From Nepenthes gracilis (lineage: Eukaryota; Streptophyta; Magnoliopsida; Caryophyllales; Nepenthaceae): a stretch of 64,000 bases of DNA. Both the position numbers and the translations under genes were made by a program. This document shows positions 33,516 through 44,599 of the stretch, in pieces. Under the pieces are notes generated by a model, which was given only the letters and a program-made list of their open reading frames with translations, had not been told where the DNA came from and ran no database searches. Location of the stretch: NCBI GenBank assembly GCA_033239525.1, contig BSYO01000011.1, positions 7,717,973 through 7,781,972 of the forward strand. The letters run 5' to 3'. Position 1 is the stretch's first letter. Each line of letters opens with the position of its first letter.

Positions 33516-36227
33516 TAGGACCCTATGATCCATGAAGTCCATCTTAATACGGCACTCCTCTTGCGAGTGTAGATGATCTCCAATGTTAGATGTAGTCACA
33601 ATCCTCAGCCCTAGTGCCTAGGTGATGTTCATCTAATTAACCAATAACGGCATGTCTCATAGTGTGCGATGAAACTCCACCATCTTGTCCGCATTAGTGC
33701 CCTATGCTATATTGCAAGACCCACTGACATTCATACTTTGTTGTGCAGACCATCTACAATAAAATAGCAACAAGGGCTTAGAATTTCAACTCATTCTATG
33801 TTCTACTTGACACGACAATTTTAGACCTAGAATATTCTACATATCCTAAGTTCTTGATCACTCAGTAAATTATAATATTTCTCGAATATTATCTAATTCT
33901 TAACTCTTCAAGCATTCCCATAGAACTTTATCTCTCTAATAGCGTAATTGTGGCAAGTTGAACTTGTGGCGCCTGCTACCCAACCAAGATTGTTTACTCG
34001 AAAACTTTAATAAAAGCGATCAATATAAAACCATAATAAATATGATATCCATAAAATCATTAAGAAATAATAAACAATCCAAAATCCAATTCCTTCAATC
34101 CTAAGGTAAAAGTAATGTCCAGTATATCAAAACCAAGGGATAGAGCCCCGAAAAAAAAAAAAAAATATCTACTATCATAATAAAATGAATCATCGCAAAC
34201 TTTTAAAATAAAATAATCAGCTCTAGGATCATCTACTTATGAACTCTTCATAAATTCTCGATTTCTGGCTATCTCTATGAACATGCACTACTCTAAAGTC
34301 AAAAAAATATAAGAATAGATTGAAATATCAGTAAGCAATAAAACTAATAATACAGTAACAATAAATAATTTTTGGATGATAATAACATATATACAATGGT
34401 AATAACAATGTAAAGAGTCAACGATACTCTATCTAAGACTCTACAACATATCGAGATCACTATTTATGAATATAGAAAGAGTCGAGCACAAAGGTTACCC
34501 CGAACTCGAAACATAACAAATGCAACTAGGATCTTAGGGAACCTGAATATTAATAAGGTCATAAATTTTATCGAACCTATCTCAATATAGGTCACTATAA
34601 TATAAAATACTACTAATAATTTTACTAAATTTTATTCTATTACAGTGAACTAAATGTCCTATATTTTTATCCCTAATAGTTGGATGAATACAAGGTTACC
34701 TAAAACTGATAAGTTTGACATATGATAATTCCTTTCACCTGCTCTAGGTATAAAAATTACTCACTCAGATTTTCTTTGTCTAATTTTGGTATAGGAATTA
34801 ACACTCATTCTAATAATTCCCTTTTTCTAATCCAAATAGAGGAATTTTACATACATGTTTCCTTCATCCATTTCAAGTATAAGAACCAACATTCATCCTG
34901 CCATCTCCCTTTGCCCTACTCGAATATAGGAGTGGCTCATTTAACTTCCTTTCACCCATTCCATACATAAGAATCTCCTCCCGTGCATATCAACACTTGG
35001 TGCCCCTTGTCATTATACCTCTAAATGCCATTCCAAACAATCGTAGTATGGCTATAAATATCCATTCAAGAATTAGACCTTAATCCACAGTGTATGAATG
35101 AGATATAAGATGACTATAGACTAAAATACAGTTTCATAAATTTTATACCTTTTGATACTATATTATTTTTAATAGTCTCATTTGTTTATTTATGGAGAAT
35201 CAAAATGACTTACGTAATGAAGGTGTTATTGAGAAAGAATAAGATAATACTTTTGAGCTTACTAACTACTCTCCTCATGGCAGCCCAACCTATCTTACTA
35301 CTATTTTACACTCTAGAAATAACATTAGATCAACCACTCTAGCACTTAAGCCCACAATTCAGGTCATATAAACATTCTAACTTTTTGATGTTTGAACATC
35401 GCCTTGCACCATTTACATGTTGGACCGTAAACTCTTCTATGAGGAATATTCAATACTCTAACCTACGGTCTATTAAAGCCATAGAACAGTAAGGATATAT
35501 CTGACTTAATTTCTAACTCACAAATTTCCTAAAACTCAAATTTGCCTTGAATTACCTCTGACATTCAAATGCCGTTTCATACACTTGTCGAACGTCAGCT
35601 CTTAGTCTCATGAAACATTTCCATTTTTCCATGAGATATAAGGTCTAAGGCCTACAGCTCACCCAAAATACATTCATCGATAAATATTCTCATGATGAAC
35701 ATGACTAGGCTCATAAATCTACCGTTTTTTCCTGAGCCTATCCTTTGCATTCAAATGTGGCTCATATGTAGGTAACACATCTAGTTAAATATTCCACAAA
35801 TCCAACGATTTATAAAGAATAATTATAATAATTAAAATTTAAAAGGTCTCTATACTAAAATATCTTGATTTACAAGTCTACAATGATCAATAAAGCATAA
35901 AGTATGAAATCAATGATCCTTAAGTAAAATGCACAGATTTAGCCATTAGACACTATGACTTTCAAATACTGTTCAAACGTTGACTAATTTGCAGTATAAC
36001 ATTCAAATGTTAGCTTAAATATTTGTCAAATGTTACCCCAAAATTGATACAAAACGATTGAAATGGTCATAAAATTTAACATGCAGCCTCTATACTATAT
36101 TTATTAGTAGTTTACCTTGTTAAAACCAATTAACAAAGGTAAAAGGTCAAGTTTTCAATTAGCAAGAAGAATCAAGAATGACTAAGGCAAAGAGGGTGTT
36201 ATACTTGCCTTGGGATGCATGAAGGTT
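33516..36227. other. Unclassified, probably LTR-derived sequence
   Basis: No coding motif. AT-rich sequence with recurring short phrases such as TTCAAATGT near 35570 and 35990. It probably belongs, with 37045-37803, to one decayed LTR on the minus strand that was split by the solo copia-type LTR, but I could not define its lower edge. Confidence 0.4.
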
Positions 36228-36232
36228 GCAAG

Positions 36233-37039
36233 TGTTGGGGTCACTCCCGAGTGGCATTTATGTCCGCAGATTCCATTGGAGAAATGGACGAGGACTTTGA
36301 TGATTGGTTCGAGAAGCCTATCAAAGCAGACAAGGACTCGTTGGAAGCATTATGTCCAAGAAGTTATTGAGGACATGAACGATGACCCTGAGAGCGTAGG
36401 CGTTAACTCTCTTTCTCCGTAAGCTTACTGCAGCCGCGTTTTGTAGATGGGTTGGTCACCTACTCTAATTGGATGTTGAGGCGGCTACAACTTTTCAGGT
36501 GTCAGGCCTGCTACTCTGGCACGCTGGGCGTGTGCTTGCCGTGGCAGGCCTAGGCGGCGTGGTCCTGCCACCCTAGTGCCAGTAGGGTGGCTGGCTGTCC
36601 ACTAGGCCGATTGTGTACATATATATACAAGGCTTGTACCATTGCTTGAGTACGTGCTGCCAAGAGGATTTGGAGAGCTTGTACCGTGTATTTGAGAGCA
36701 GATTTGGATGAGCCTTGAGAGAGCCGCAGGCAAGCCTTTGTTGTAAAAATAGAGTGAGAAACACTTTTAGAGAGAGAGATTGTGAGATATACACTTGAGA
36801 TTGTTTTCCTTTTTGTTTGAACTTGTATAATTAATATACTTGTAAACAATCCATTTTATAGTGTATTCTTTGGTAGTTTTTTCTTTGGTTGAAGAAGGAT
36901 TTTTCACGTTAAAAATCTTGCGTGTTTTCTCCTGTTTTTCTATCTCTACTTTTTGCCGTCCGTATGAGAGCTCTACCCTATGTTGCTGTCCGAGAGTTTT
37001 GTCCGCTCAGTCACCATGCTTTTCGTGTTTGCGCCAACA
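36233..37039 (+). mobile_element. Solo Ty1/copia-type LTR with GCAAG target duplication
   Basis: It starts TGTTGGGGTCACTCC and ends GCGCCAACA, giving TGTTGG/CCAACA inverted ends. GCAAG flanks both sides (36228-36232 and 37040-37044). The 3' third contains the GAGAGAGAGATTGTGAG stretch, TTTTATAGTG and a TTTTTCACGTTAAAAATC motif that are typical of the R-U5 part of plant copia LTRs. At 807 bp with no internal genes it is a solo LTR. An 82-residue-scale open frame at 36210-36422 starts outside it and is not a gene. Confidence 0.85.
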
Positions 37040-37249
37040 GCAAGTCTTCACTATGAACAGCCACCAATGATCTCATTCTCATGTCGTTGAAGAACCACCA
37101 CCAAGGAAAAAGGAGTGCTATGAGTGTGGAGGAATTGCTATGGTTTCACACTCTATCTTTCTCTCTTGGCTGCACCTCCCTCTCTCTTGTTTTCTCTCAA
37201 AGCTGCCACCTGGGTGTGGAAGAAGTGAGTGGAGTGGTGGTTAGGGTTG

Positions 37250-37803
37250 ACTAAATAATAAGATAAGTGATTTTAGACTTAGGTTTAGGAGGGGAAAGGC
37301 CACTATGATTTTTCTTAGTTTTCTTATTCCTCTTGCAATTTGACTAAATAATAAGATAAGTGAGGGAAATTGGAATGGAAGATGCAGCCACATGACTAAG
37401 GGGAAGAGGGGGCACGCCTCCAGGTTAAAATCGGGTTAGAGGGGTAATTTAGGGTTTTTAGATAGGACTGGGGTTTAGGGTGGAGTCTTGTTGTTTTTAT
37501 TGCCTCAATGATTTCATTTTTTTAGTTTTAAATTTTCATATATGTCTAATTTAGCATCTAGAAGAATTCTAATCAATAAAATAAATTATCAAAAAATAAT
37601 TCTATTGTTTATCAGTTTTCAATTAAAATACCTTTCTGAAATTTTTATGACTCTGACTCACCTAGAATTTTTATAATGCCAGCCCATACTTGGTTACAAA
37701 TTATTAGCCTTATAAGATTTTTCACATCCTCATTATTTCCATAATTAAAAGCCTCATTTGACTAAGAATCTTAATTAATCAAAGTTTGAAACATCAGGGC
37801 ATT
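37250..37803 (-). repeat. LTR-like repeat, copy 1 of a pair
   Basis: The stretch aligns with 57130-57670. Shared landmarks in order are TTAGGGTTTT, GAATTCTAAT, AATAAAAT, TTTCTG, ATTATTTC, ATAATTA and a terminal GAAACATC. On the minus strand this copy opens TGTTATAATGCC, an LTR-like start. It lies next to the solo copia-type LTR, which appears inserted in the same repeat. Confidence 0.55.
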
Positions 37804-37949
37804 ATAACAATACCTAAGCCCCTTCACAAAGACATTTTGATTCAAATGCCATATCGGTAGCCACTGCCCTAAATGAACCTTTGTTCATACACACATCAGC
37901 CCCAATCTTCTTCTACTTTCTTGGGGTCGTCAATGTGTACGTGTCTTTA

Positions 37950-38252
37950 GAAGTTGGTTTCATTGTCCTTATTTTTCCAAACTGAGAGCCTTCAACCCCA
38001 TTGCTATAGCCCTGATCTTAACTTCAAAATGGATGTTCCCAAAGTTAAGATGTGCAGTGTCATGAAATAAAGGAAGGTATACCACAGATAAGCAGTTGTG
38101 CATGAATGAGAAGGCTTTGAAGGTTCGCTTCAACAAACTGTTAGGCAACCTTTGTTGTAAAATGATATTCCTAATTTTATCTAGACTAGAATTGAGTTTC
38201 TTTCTAAGAAGAAGATTATATTCTTAGAAAGACTCATTAATCCTATGGTTGG
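37950..38252. repeat. Dispersed repeat, copy 1, split by the Tat element
   Basis: It aligns with 49100-49420 through GAAGTTGG, CAACCC or AACCC, AAAATGGAT, GTTAAGATGTGCA, TGCATGA, CTTCAACAAA and CCTAATTTTATC. The homology resumes on the far side of the Tat element at 47421-47510 with TGAGTGA and CATATTAGATA. It ends with the GTTGG target duplication (38248-38252). Confidence 0.7.
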
Positions 38253-39243
38253 TGATGCGTAGTTGGATCCGACTTCGAATAGACTCGGATTTGTATGGAT
38301 AGTTCGACCCGGCTCCGTTCACTGAGTTTAAATCCTGCATACCACTAAAGTGAATAAGAGGTCAGCGTGTCGGCGAGAGGTTGTCCCACCGAAAACGCTC
38401 TGACGCTCAAGTCAGTAAGAGCCTTCTAAGTAAGGAAGGTAAATTGGAAAGCAAGAGAGAGAGAGTAGGATGGTCGGGAGTGTTGGCCTGTTGACAATAT
38501 GAGTTCTCGCTTCCTGCTCATAGAGAGCGTGAGGAAGTGACTTCCCAAAAGCATAGGAGCTTTAGGAAATGATTCTCAGAAGGCCGGAAAGGTCTCCTGG
38601 AGTCCGGAGGCCTTTGGTGAGTTTGGAAGATGAACGCTTGTGTAGAGAGAAAGAGAAGATGAGTCTCTGTTTAAGCTCCATAAGTATTCGCGGGTGAGAC
38701 TATAGGAAGTCTTTCAGGGAGCTTGTTCTCAGTGTTCTCAGGAGGACTAGTTAGAGAGTGGTCAAGAGAGCTTCTGTTTCTGAGAAGCTTTTCGTGTTTG
38801 TTCGTGAGCTTGTGTTTGAGAATGCCTGTGCGTGAGTGAGCTTGTAAGGGCACATAAACGTGTCTGTCCTCCAGAACGCAGACCTTAAGCTTTTATGGAC
38901 AGCAGGTGAGCCACCTTCTCCAGGCAAGGTGGTGTGTTCATTTTGGACTGGCAATGGTAGCCTTCTCAGAGTTGGTGGGCTTGACAGTCGTGATTTGATG
39001 AATCCTCTTTCTACTGAACAGTGCAACGGATATTCAGATCATCTCATGCTTTTGTGACCGTTTTGTTGGCGCTGAGTTCATTGCCGCCTTTTGGAAGAAG
39101 ATCCGCTTTTTGGAAAGGTATGTGATCATGAAAGGATCGTTGCTTTTCGTGCACGTGTTCGCCTGCCAATTTGGGCCTGGGCCGTAGCAGGTTTAAAGCC
39201 TTTTTGGGCCTGTTGCTACAGTATATCCGGTTAACGCTCGAGA
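38253..39243 (-). repeat. 3' LTR of the Tat element (upstream end missing)
   Basis: It aligns with 46244 to about 47224 over nearly 1 kb, from TGATGCGTA to GGTTAACGCTCGAG. The last 190 bp of the 5' LTR (47225-47415, its minus-strand beginning) have no counterpart here. The homology stops abruptly at 39243. Confidence 0.85.
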
Positions 39244-39926
39244 TTCTGGAGGAAGCTGTTGCCAGCTCGGCTTGAGAGGACGTTGCTCCTTGCCCATCGC
39301 CGCCTGGGCTAGGCCTGAGAGGCCCGTGAGGAGAGTTTAGGAGGTATAATTCTTGGTGATGGCTTCTGCATACTTTCTCCTTTTCTGGATTTCTAACTTA
39401 CTCTTCGCTTGTCTTTTGTGCAGAAGTCGAAGGTGGTCGTTGCCATCATCAAGGTGATAGACTAGCGAGACTGGATGATCTCTGACAAGGAGGCGGAGAT
39501 CGCCTGGTTAGACGCTAGGTTGGCTGCTTCAGGGGTGAGCACCGTGAGGAGATTGCTGCCCTCGAGACTATTCTAGCGGGTGTTGAAGCGGAGAATGCAA
39601 GCTTGAAGGCTGAGGTTGCGGACTTAAAGACCGAGGTTGCCCGTTTGAAGGAAGAGAGCGATCGAGCCAAAGTGCACGTTGATCAACTTGCTGGGTGAGT
39701 GGCAACCTTGGAGAACGACTTGAGCCTCCGCATTCGCCCCCACAAGGTCGAGAGCATGATGTACGCACAGTTATTGGAAGGGGTCAACGTCAGTCGGCGC
39801 ATTGTGCGGTTGATTGATCCCAACTTCCCTGTTGACCTCATCAATCTATCCAACAGAGCGGCGCAGCGTAGAGACAGCCTCTTGGGGGAGCCTTGTGACA
39901 GATCGAGGCCTCCGCCACCCCTGTAG
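39244..39926 (+). pseudogene. Antisense spliced coiled-coil ORF inside the Tat element
   Basis: On the plus strand, opposite to gag-pol, a GT-AG intron-like segment (39344-39423, acceptor TTTTGTGCAG) leads into a frame with AEIAWLDARLAASG. After a one-base shift near 39536 comes a clear coiled coil: ALETILAGVEAENASLKAEV, then DLKTEVARLKEESDRAKV. A TGA sits where Arg is likely, then VATLENDLSLRIRPHKVESM and a Pro-rich end before TAG at 39924. AATAAA lies at 40003-40008. Tat-lineage elements are known to carry additional ORFs, some antisense, outside gag-pol. I do not know the function. It may be a captured host gene fragment. Confidence 0.6.
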
Positions 39927-40310
39927 CTTCTTATGTTATATATTTTTGGGACCTCCATTGTAATTATGTACATTGGATGTATTTTGTAACACATTTAGAA
40001 GTAATAAAATGGAAACTTTTCAATTTCGTGTCCATTTATCTTCACTGCCTTCGTGTTTGTATGTCTGTTGCACTGGACGGCCAACTTAGTTGGTTGGATG
40101 CCATCGTTGTGCTACCTAAGGAGTGAGGTCCATAGGCTTTGTGGGCGGTTGTGTTAATCAGCCTGGTGGCACTACCAAAGTGCTAACTTGGGCGGCCAGC
40201 ATTGGAAAATGATTTTCTCCCTTCGACCATCGTTGACTGATTACACTATCTCATCGTAGAGGAGGTCGTTGCGTGTGCTGCGTAAGTCCCCTAAGATTTT
40301 GACAGCTATC

Positions 40311-40495
40311 GGGCCACTTGAATGACCAAGGTTTAGATCCGGCCATTTACGGGCCACCTGGATGACCAAAGTTTAGATCCGGCCACTTACGGGCCACATG
40401 GATGACCAGAGTTTAAATACGACCGCTAATGGGCCGTTCGAATGAGTGAGGTTCATGTTCGACCACTTACGAGATGCCTGGATGACCAGGGTTTA
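40311..40495. repeat. 40-bp tandem repeat array, about 4.5 units
   Basis: Units share GGGCCAC, TGGATGACCA, GTTTAGATCC and GGCCACTTAC. The first three are very similar and the last two more diverged. The array lies inside the Tat element, between pol and the antisense ORF. Confidence 0.9.
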
Positions 40496-40561
40496 TTAAC
40501 GAGAGGGTGAGGACCCTCTCGACTTAGGGGCAGTCTAGGTCGGGTAACCTGTAAAACAAAC

Positions 40562-40598
<37 letters not shown>
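40562..40598. repeat. Compound (CA)n(TA)n microsatellite
   Basis: About 12 CA units run directly into about 7 TA units. Confidence 0.95.
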
Positions 40599-40710
40599 GC
40601 ATGCACACAGGAAGGGAAGGCAGCATGCTAAGTAAACACTCATTTTGGCAAATTAAAACAAGAAAGCGAATGTGCACACACACAATAATGCAAATACGCA
40701 CCTGTGTCTT

Positions 40711-43700
40711 TCACTGGAAGTAGTGTCTGAGGTGGGTTGCGTCCCACGTTCGTGGAACCAGTTTCCCGTCCTGGGTCCAGAGCTTGTAGGCTCCGTTTCA
40801 CAAGACGGCGGAGACGAGGAAAGGCCCTTCCCAATTAGGGGAGAGCTTATTGCGGCCGGTCAGCTTACCTGTGGCCTTGACGCCTCGCAGGATAAGATCT
40901 CCAACATCGAATCATCATGCATTGACCTTTTTGTTATAGTATCGGGTAGTTCGATGTTAGTAGGCCGCTGTCCACACTCTGGCGGCGTCGCGGGCTTCCT
41001 CTAATAAGTCTAGGTGCTCCCTAATTTTTTTAGAGTTAGCCTGCGGATCGAAGGATTCCACCCTAAGCCTTGGGAGCCTAATTTCAACTGGGATTACCGC
41101 TTCAGTCCCGTAACAGAGGTTGAAGGGTGTCTCGGGTGTTGGTTACTTTGAGGTTGTCCGGTAAGACCAGACAACAGAGGGGAGCTAGTCTATCTAGGAG
41201 CCCTCTGTGTCCTCCAGCTTAGTTTTCAACCTATGGAGTAGCGTTCGGTTCGTGACCTCCACCTGTCCATTCACTTGGGGGTGTGCCACCAAAGTGTGGA
41301 CCAGCTTGACACCACGGTTGGCGCAATACTTGGTGAAGCACTTCCTCAAGAATTGGGTCCCGTTGTCAGTCACAACAACCTCAGGGACACCGAATCTACA
41401 AATGATGTTCCGGCGAAGGAATTCTAGGGCATTATGCTCCATAATCTTTGCCAGTGGGATGACCTCGACCCATTTGGTGAAGTAGTCGATACCCACGATG
41501 ACAAACTTCATTTGCCCCGTGGCAATGGGGAATCGGCCGAGAAGATTGAGCCCCCATTGCGCGAAGGGCTAAGGGGCCTGAAGAGTCTTCAGGTCCGCGG
41601 ATGGTTGGCGGTAAAGGTTACTGTAAAGTTAGCAGCTTTCACATTTCTTCACAAACTCAAACTCGTCCTTTTTAATCGAGGGCCAGTGGTAGTCTTGGCG
41701 CATGATCTTGAAGGCTAAGTTTTTCCGGCCAATGTGCGATCCGCAGATCTTGAGGTGGACTTCGCCTAGAGCATAATCAGCCTCTTCGGGAGTTAGTCTC
41801 CGAAGGTATGGGGTTGAGTAGCCACGACGATATAGTCACCCGTCAAACACAGCATACTAGCCGGCCGTCTTCCTGATTCGCTTGGCCTTCTCTGTGTCCT
41901 CTGGCAACGATCCGTCAGCCAGATAACTAAGGTAAGTCATCATCCAGTTTTTCGCTTCGAAAATCTACATTGCCTCCTGTTTCTCTATGCTGGGAGCGTT
42001 CAGGATTTTCCTCATGTCCCTCCAGTACTGTTTCGGATTTTTGGTGGTAGCGGCTCTAGCCAGTTGGTCCGCCTTTCCGTTTTCAGTCCTGGGAACATGA
42101 ATCAGGGTTAGTTTGTCGAAACCCTGGGCGGCCTCCCTCGCCTTTGCCAAATATTTGGCCAGTGAGAATTATTTAGCTCAAAGTTTCCTCGGTTAACGAT
42201 TAGATGCGTCGTATTAGTTTCAATTTTTCGCGAGCATTCCTTAGCTAGCAATGTCGCTAATGTGGCCTCGTATTCTAACGTTATTGTTTGCGAAATTGAG
42301 TCCAGGGAGTATTTCACCTCAAACATGTGAAGTCGTAAGGACCACTCCAGTGCCACTGCCAGTGTTCGTAGACGATCCGTCCACGTGGACTATCCATTCC
42401 GAAATTTTGTCAGGGAGTTTCGTGCTTTCTGCGTGCTACTACTTGAGAACTAGGGTTGCAGTTTCAACAATGAAGTCAGTTAGAGCCTGCACTTTTACAG
42501 CAGGTCTGGGCCGAAATTTGATGTCGAACTTGCCCAACTCGATAGTCCATTTAACCAACCATCTAAAAACGTCGAATTTCTGGAGTATACTTTTCAGAGG
42601 CTAGTCCATAAGGACCACTAGACGGTGCGCCTGAAAGTAGGGCCTTAACTTCCTCACGGAAAATATAAGCGCCAAGGCCAGTTTTTCAGCCTGCGAGTAG
42701 CGGGTCTTTGGGCCGGTCAACATTTTACTCACGTAATAGACTAGCCGTTGAGTGTCGGAGTCTTGGCACATAAGAACAGAACTGAGGGACACCTCCGATA
42801 CTGCCAGGTAAAGGTATAGTTCTTCTCTGCCCTTGGGTGACACTAACAATGGCGGGCTGGCCAGATACTGTTTCAGTTCATCGAAAGCTGTCTTACAGTC
42901 TGCCGTCTATTGAAACCCGTTAGATTTTGTTCCTCTAAGGGCCTTGAAGAATGGCTGGTACTTGTCGCCAGATTTCGCGAGGAAGTGGGACAGTGTTGCC
43001 AGCCGTCTAGTCAATCGTTAGACGTCCTTTATGCTTCGTAGTGGAGCCATGTCTACGAGAGTCTTGATCTTTTTTGGGTTTTTCTCAATCCCCCGTTGGG
43101 AGACGATGAAACTCAGGAATTTACCGGAGGCTACTCCAAAGACACACTTAGTTGGGTTTAGCTTCATGTCATTCTTACGGAGTACCTCGAACGACTCTGC
43201 CAGGTCGCGGATGTGGTCGCCGGTGACCTTGCTCTTGACAAGCATGTTGTCGGCGTAGACCTCCATGTTGCGACCAATATGTTTTTTGAACATTTTGTTG
43301 ACCAATTGTTGGTAGGTTGCTCCTGTGTTTTTCAGTCCAAAAGACATCACTTTGTAGCAGTAGGTGCCCTGATCAGTCATAAACTAGGTGTGCTCCTTAT
43401 CCTTCAGACTCATTCGAATCTGGTTGTAACCCTAATAGGCATCCATAAAGCTTAACAGCTCATGTCCCGCTGTCGAGTCAACTAGCAGGTCGATCCTGGG
43501 CAAGGGAAAGCTGTCCTTCGGGTAGACTTTGTTAACATCGCTAAAATCGACACACATCTACCATTTTAGGTTTGCTTTCTTCACCAAGATGACATTAGAG
43601 AGCCAGTCTGGGTAGTATACTTCTCTAATGAAACATGTGTCCAGCAGCTTCTTCACCTTCTCTCGGATGGTGATCAGCTTTTCAATGGAGTGATTTCTCC

Positions 43701-44577
43701 TCTTTCGCTTGACGTGCTTTTGGTCAGGATCAATCCCTAACTTGTGGACCACCACCTTCATCGAAATCCCAGGCATGTCTGTTGGAGTCTAGGCGAAGAG
43801 GTCAGCGTTCTGTTGTAGGAACGCGATCAACTCATCGCGTAGTGCTCCGGTGAGTGAGCTGCCGATTTGTACACACTTTTCTGACTTCTCCTGGTCCAGT
43901 GGGACTAGATCCGTGGCTTCACTGGACTGCGCTTACTGAAGGATTGTCTCATCTCGATGGTTGAGTTTTTCAACTGTTCTAGTGCTGCTGCTAGGGGCGA
44001 CCTAAGACATGTAACAGGTTCGTTCAGTAACCTGATCACTGAACACCTCTCCTGCACCATAAGGCGTCGGGAACTTTATTTTAAGGTGTGGAATTGAGGT
44101 GACCGTCCCGAACGTCGTCAAGCAATATCTGCCCAGTATGACGTTATACACAGAGGGTAGGTCGACCACCAGGAATGTGAGTGTTCAGCTTGCCGTTTTT
44201 GAATACGTACCTAAGGTGACCTCTAGCTGGATGGTCCCTTGGACAGGCACAGGCTCGTTGTCAAGGCCATACAATGGGCATTCGGTAGGTTTTGGTTGGT
44301 TCTTTTTTAAGCATAGTTTGAAGAGCGCATTCAAGTAAAACAAATTCTTTGAACTTCCATTATCGATGAACACTCGCTTCAGTTGGTAGTCGACACTACC
44401 ATCCGAAACGAGTGCGGATACAACGAGAGGATCAGCATGAGGGGATATTACATGAGTTAAATCATTATCATTGAAGCTAATGGTGTTGTCCGCCGTTCGT
44501 TGCTTCTTCCTCCAAGTCCGTTGTTCCTCGTCGCCGGTTGAGTTTTTGGTAGGTCGGGTAGTGATCATATTAACCAC
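40711..44577 (-). pseudogene. pol of the Tat element: protease, RT, RNase H, archaeal RNase H, integrase
   Basis: Read on the minus strand: protease with VFIDNGSSKNLF (about 44380-44340; relatives have D(T/S)G, here DNG); RT from about 43776 with the fingers region IREVYYPDWLSNVILVKK, FGLKNTGATYQQLVNKMF (about 43340-43290) and YADNMLVKS (about 43255) where YVDD is expected; RNase H (about 42849-42601) with YYVSKML and AEKLALAL; archaeal RNase H starting VDGSSTNTGSGTGVVL near 42385; integrase with DYFTKWVEVIPL (about 41490), VVTDNGTQF (about 41360) and QVEVTNRTLL. The C-terminal part reads GAYKLWTQDGKLVPRTW and ends at 40711. The second catalytic Asp of RT is changed to Asn, and several stops interrupt the frame. 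Confidence 0.9.
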
Positions 44578-44599
44578 CCCTGCTGTAACCCGATTTTAG

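Noticed and set aside
36210..36422. 70-codon plus-strand open frame
   Set aside because: It begins outside and ends inside the solo copia-type LTR, crosses its target duplication, and has no recognised domain.
40311..40495. 40-bp repeats considered as a CRISPR array
   Set aside because: The units are directly adjacent with no unique spacers, in a plant retrotransposon.
40672..42604. Plus-strand open frames over the Tat integrase and RNase H
   Set aside because: They are antisense to pol domains and show no conserved motif of their own.
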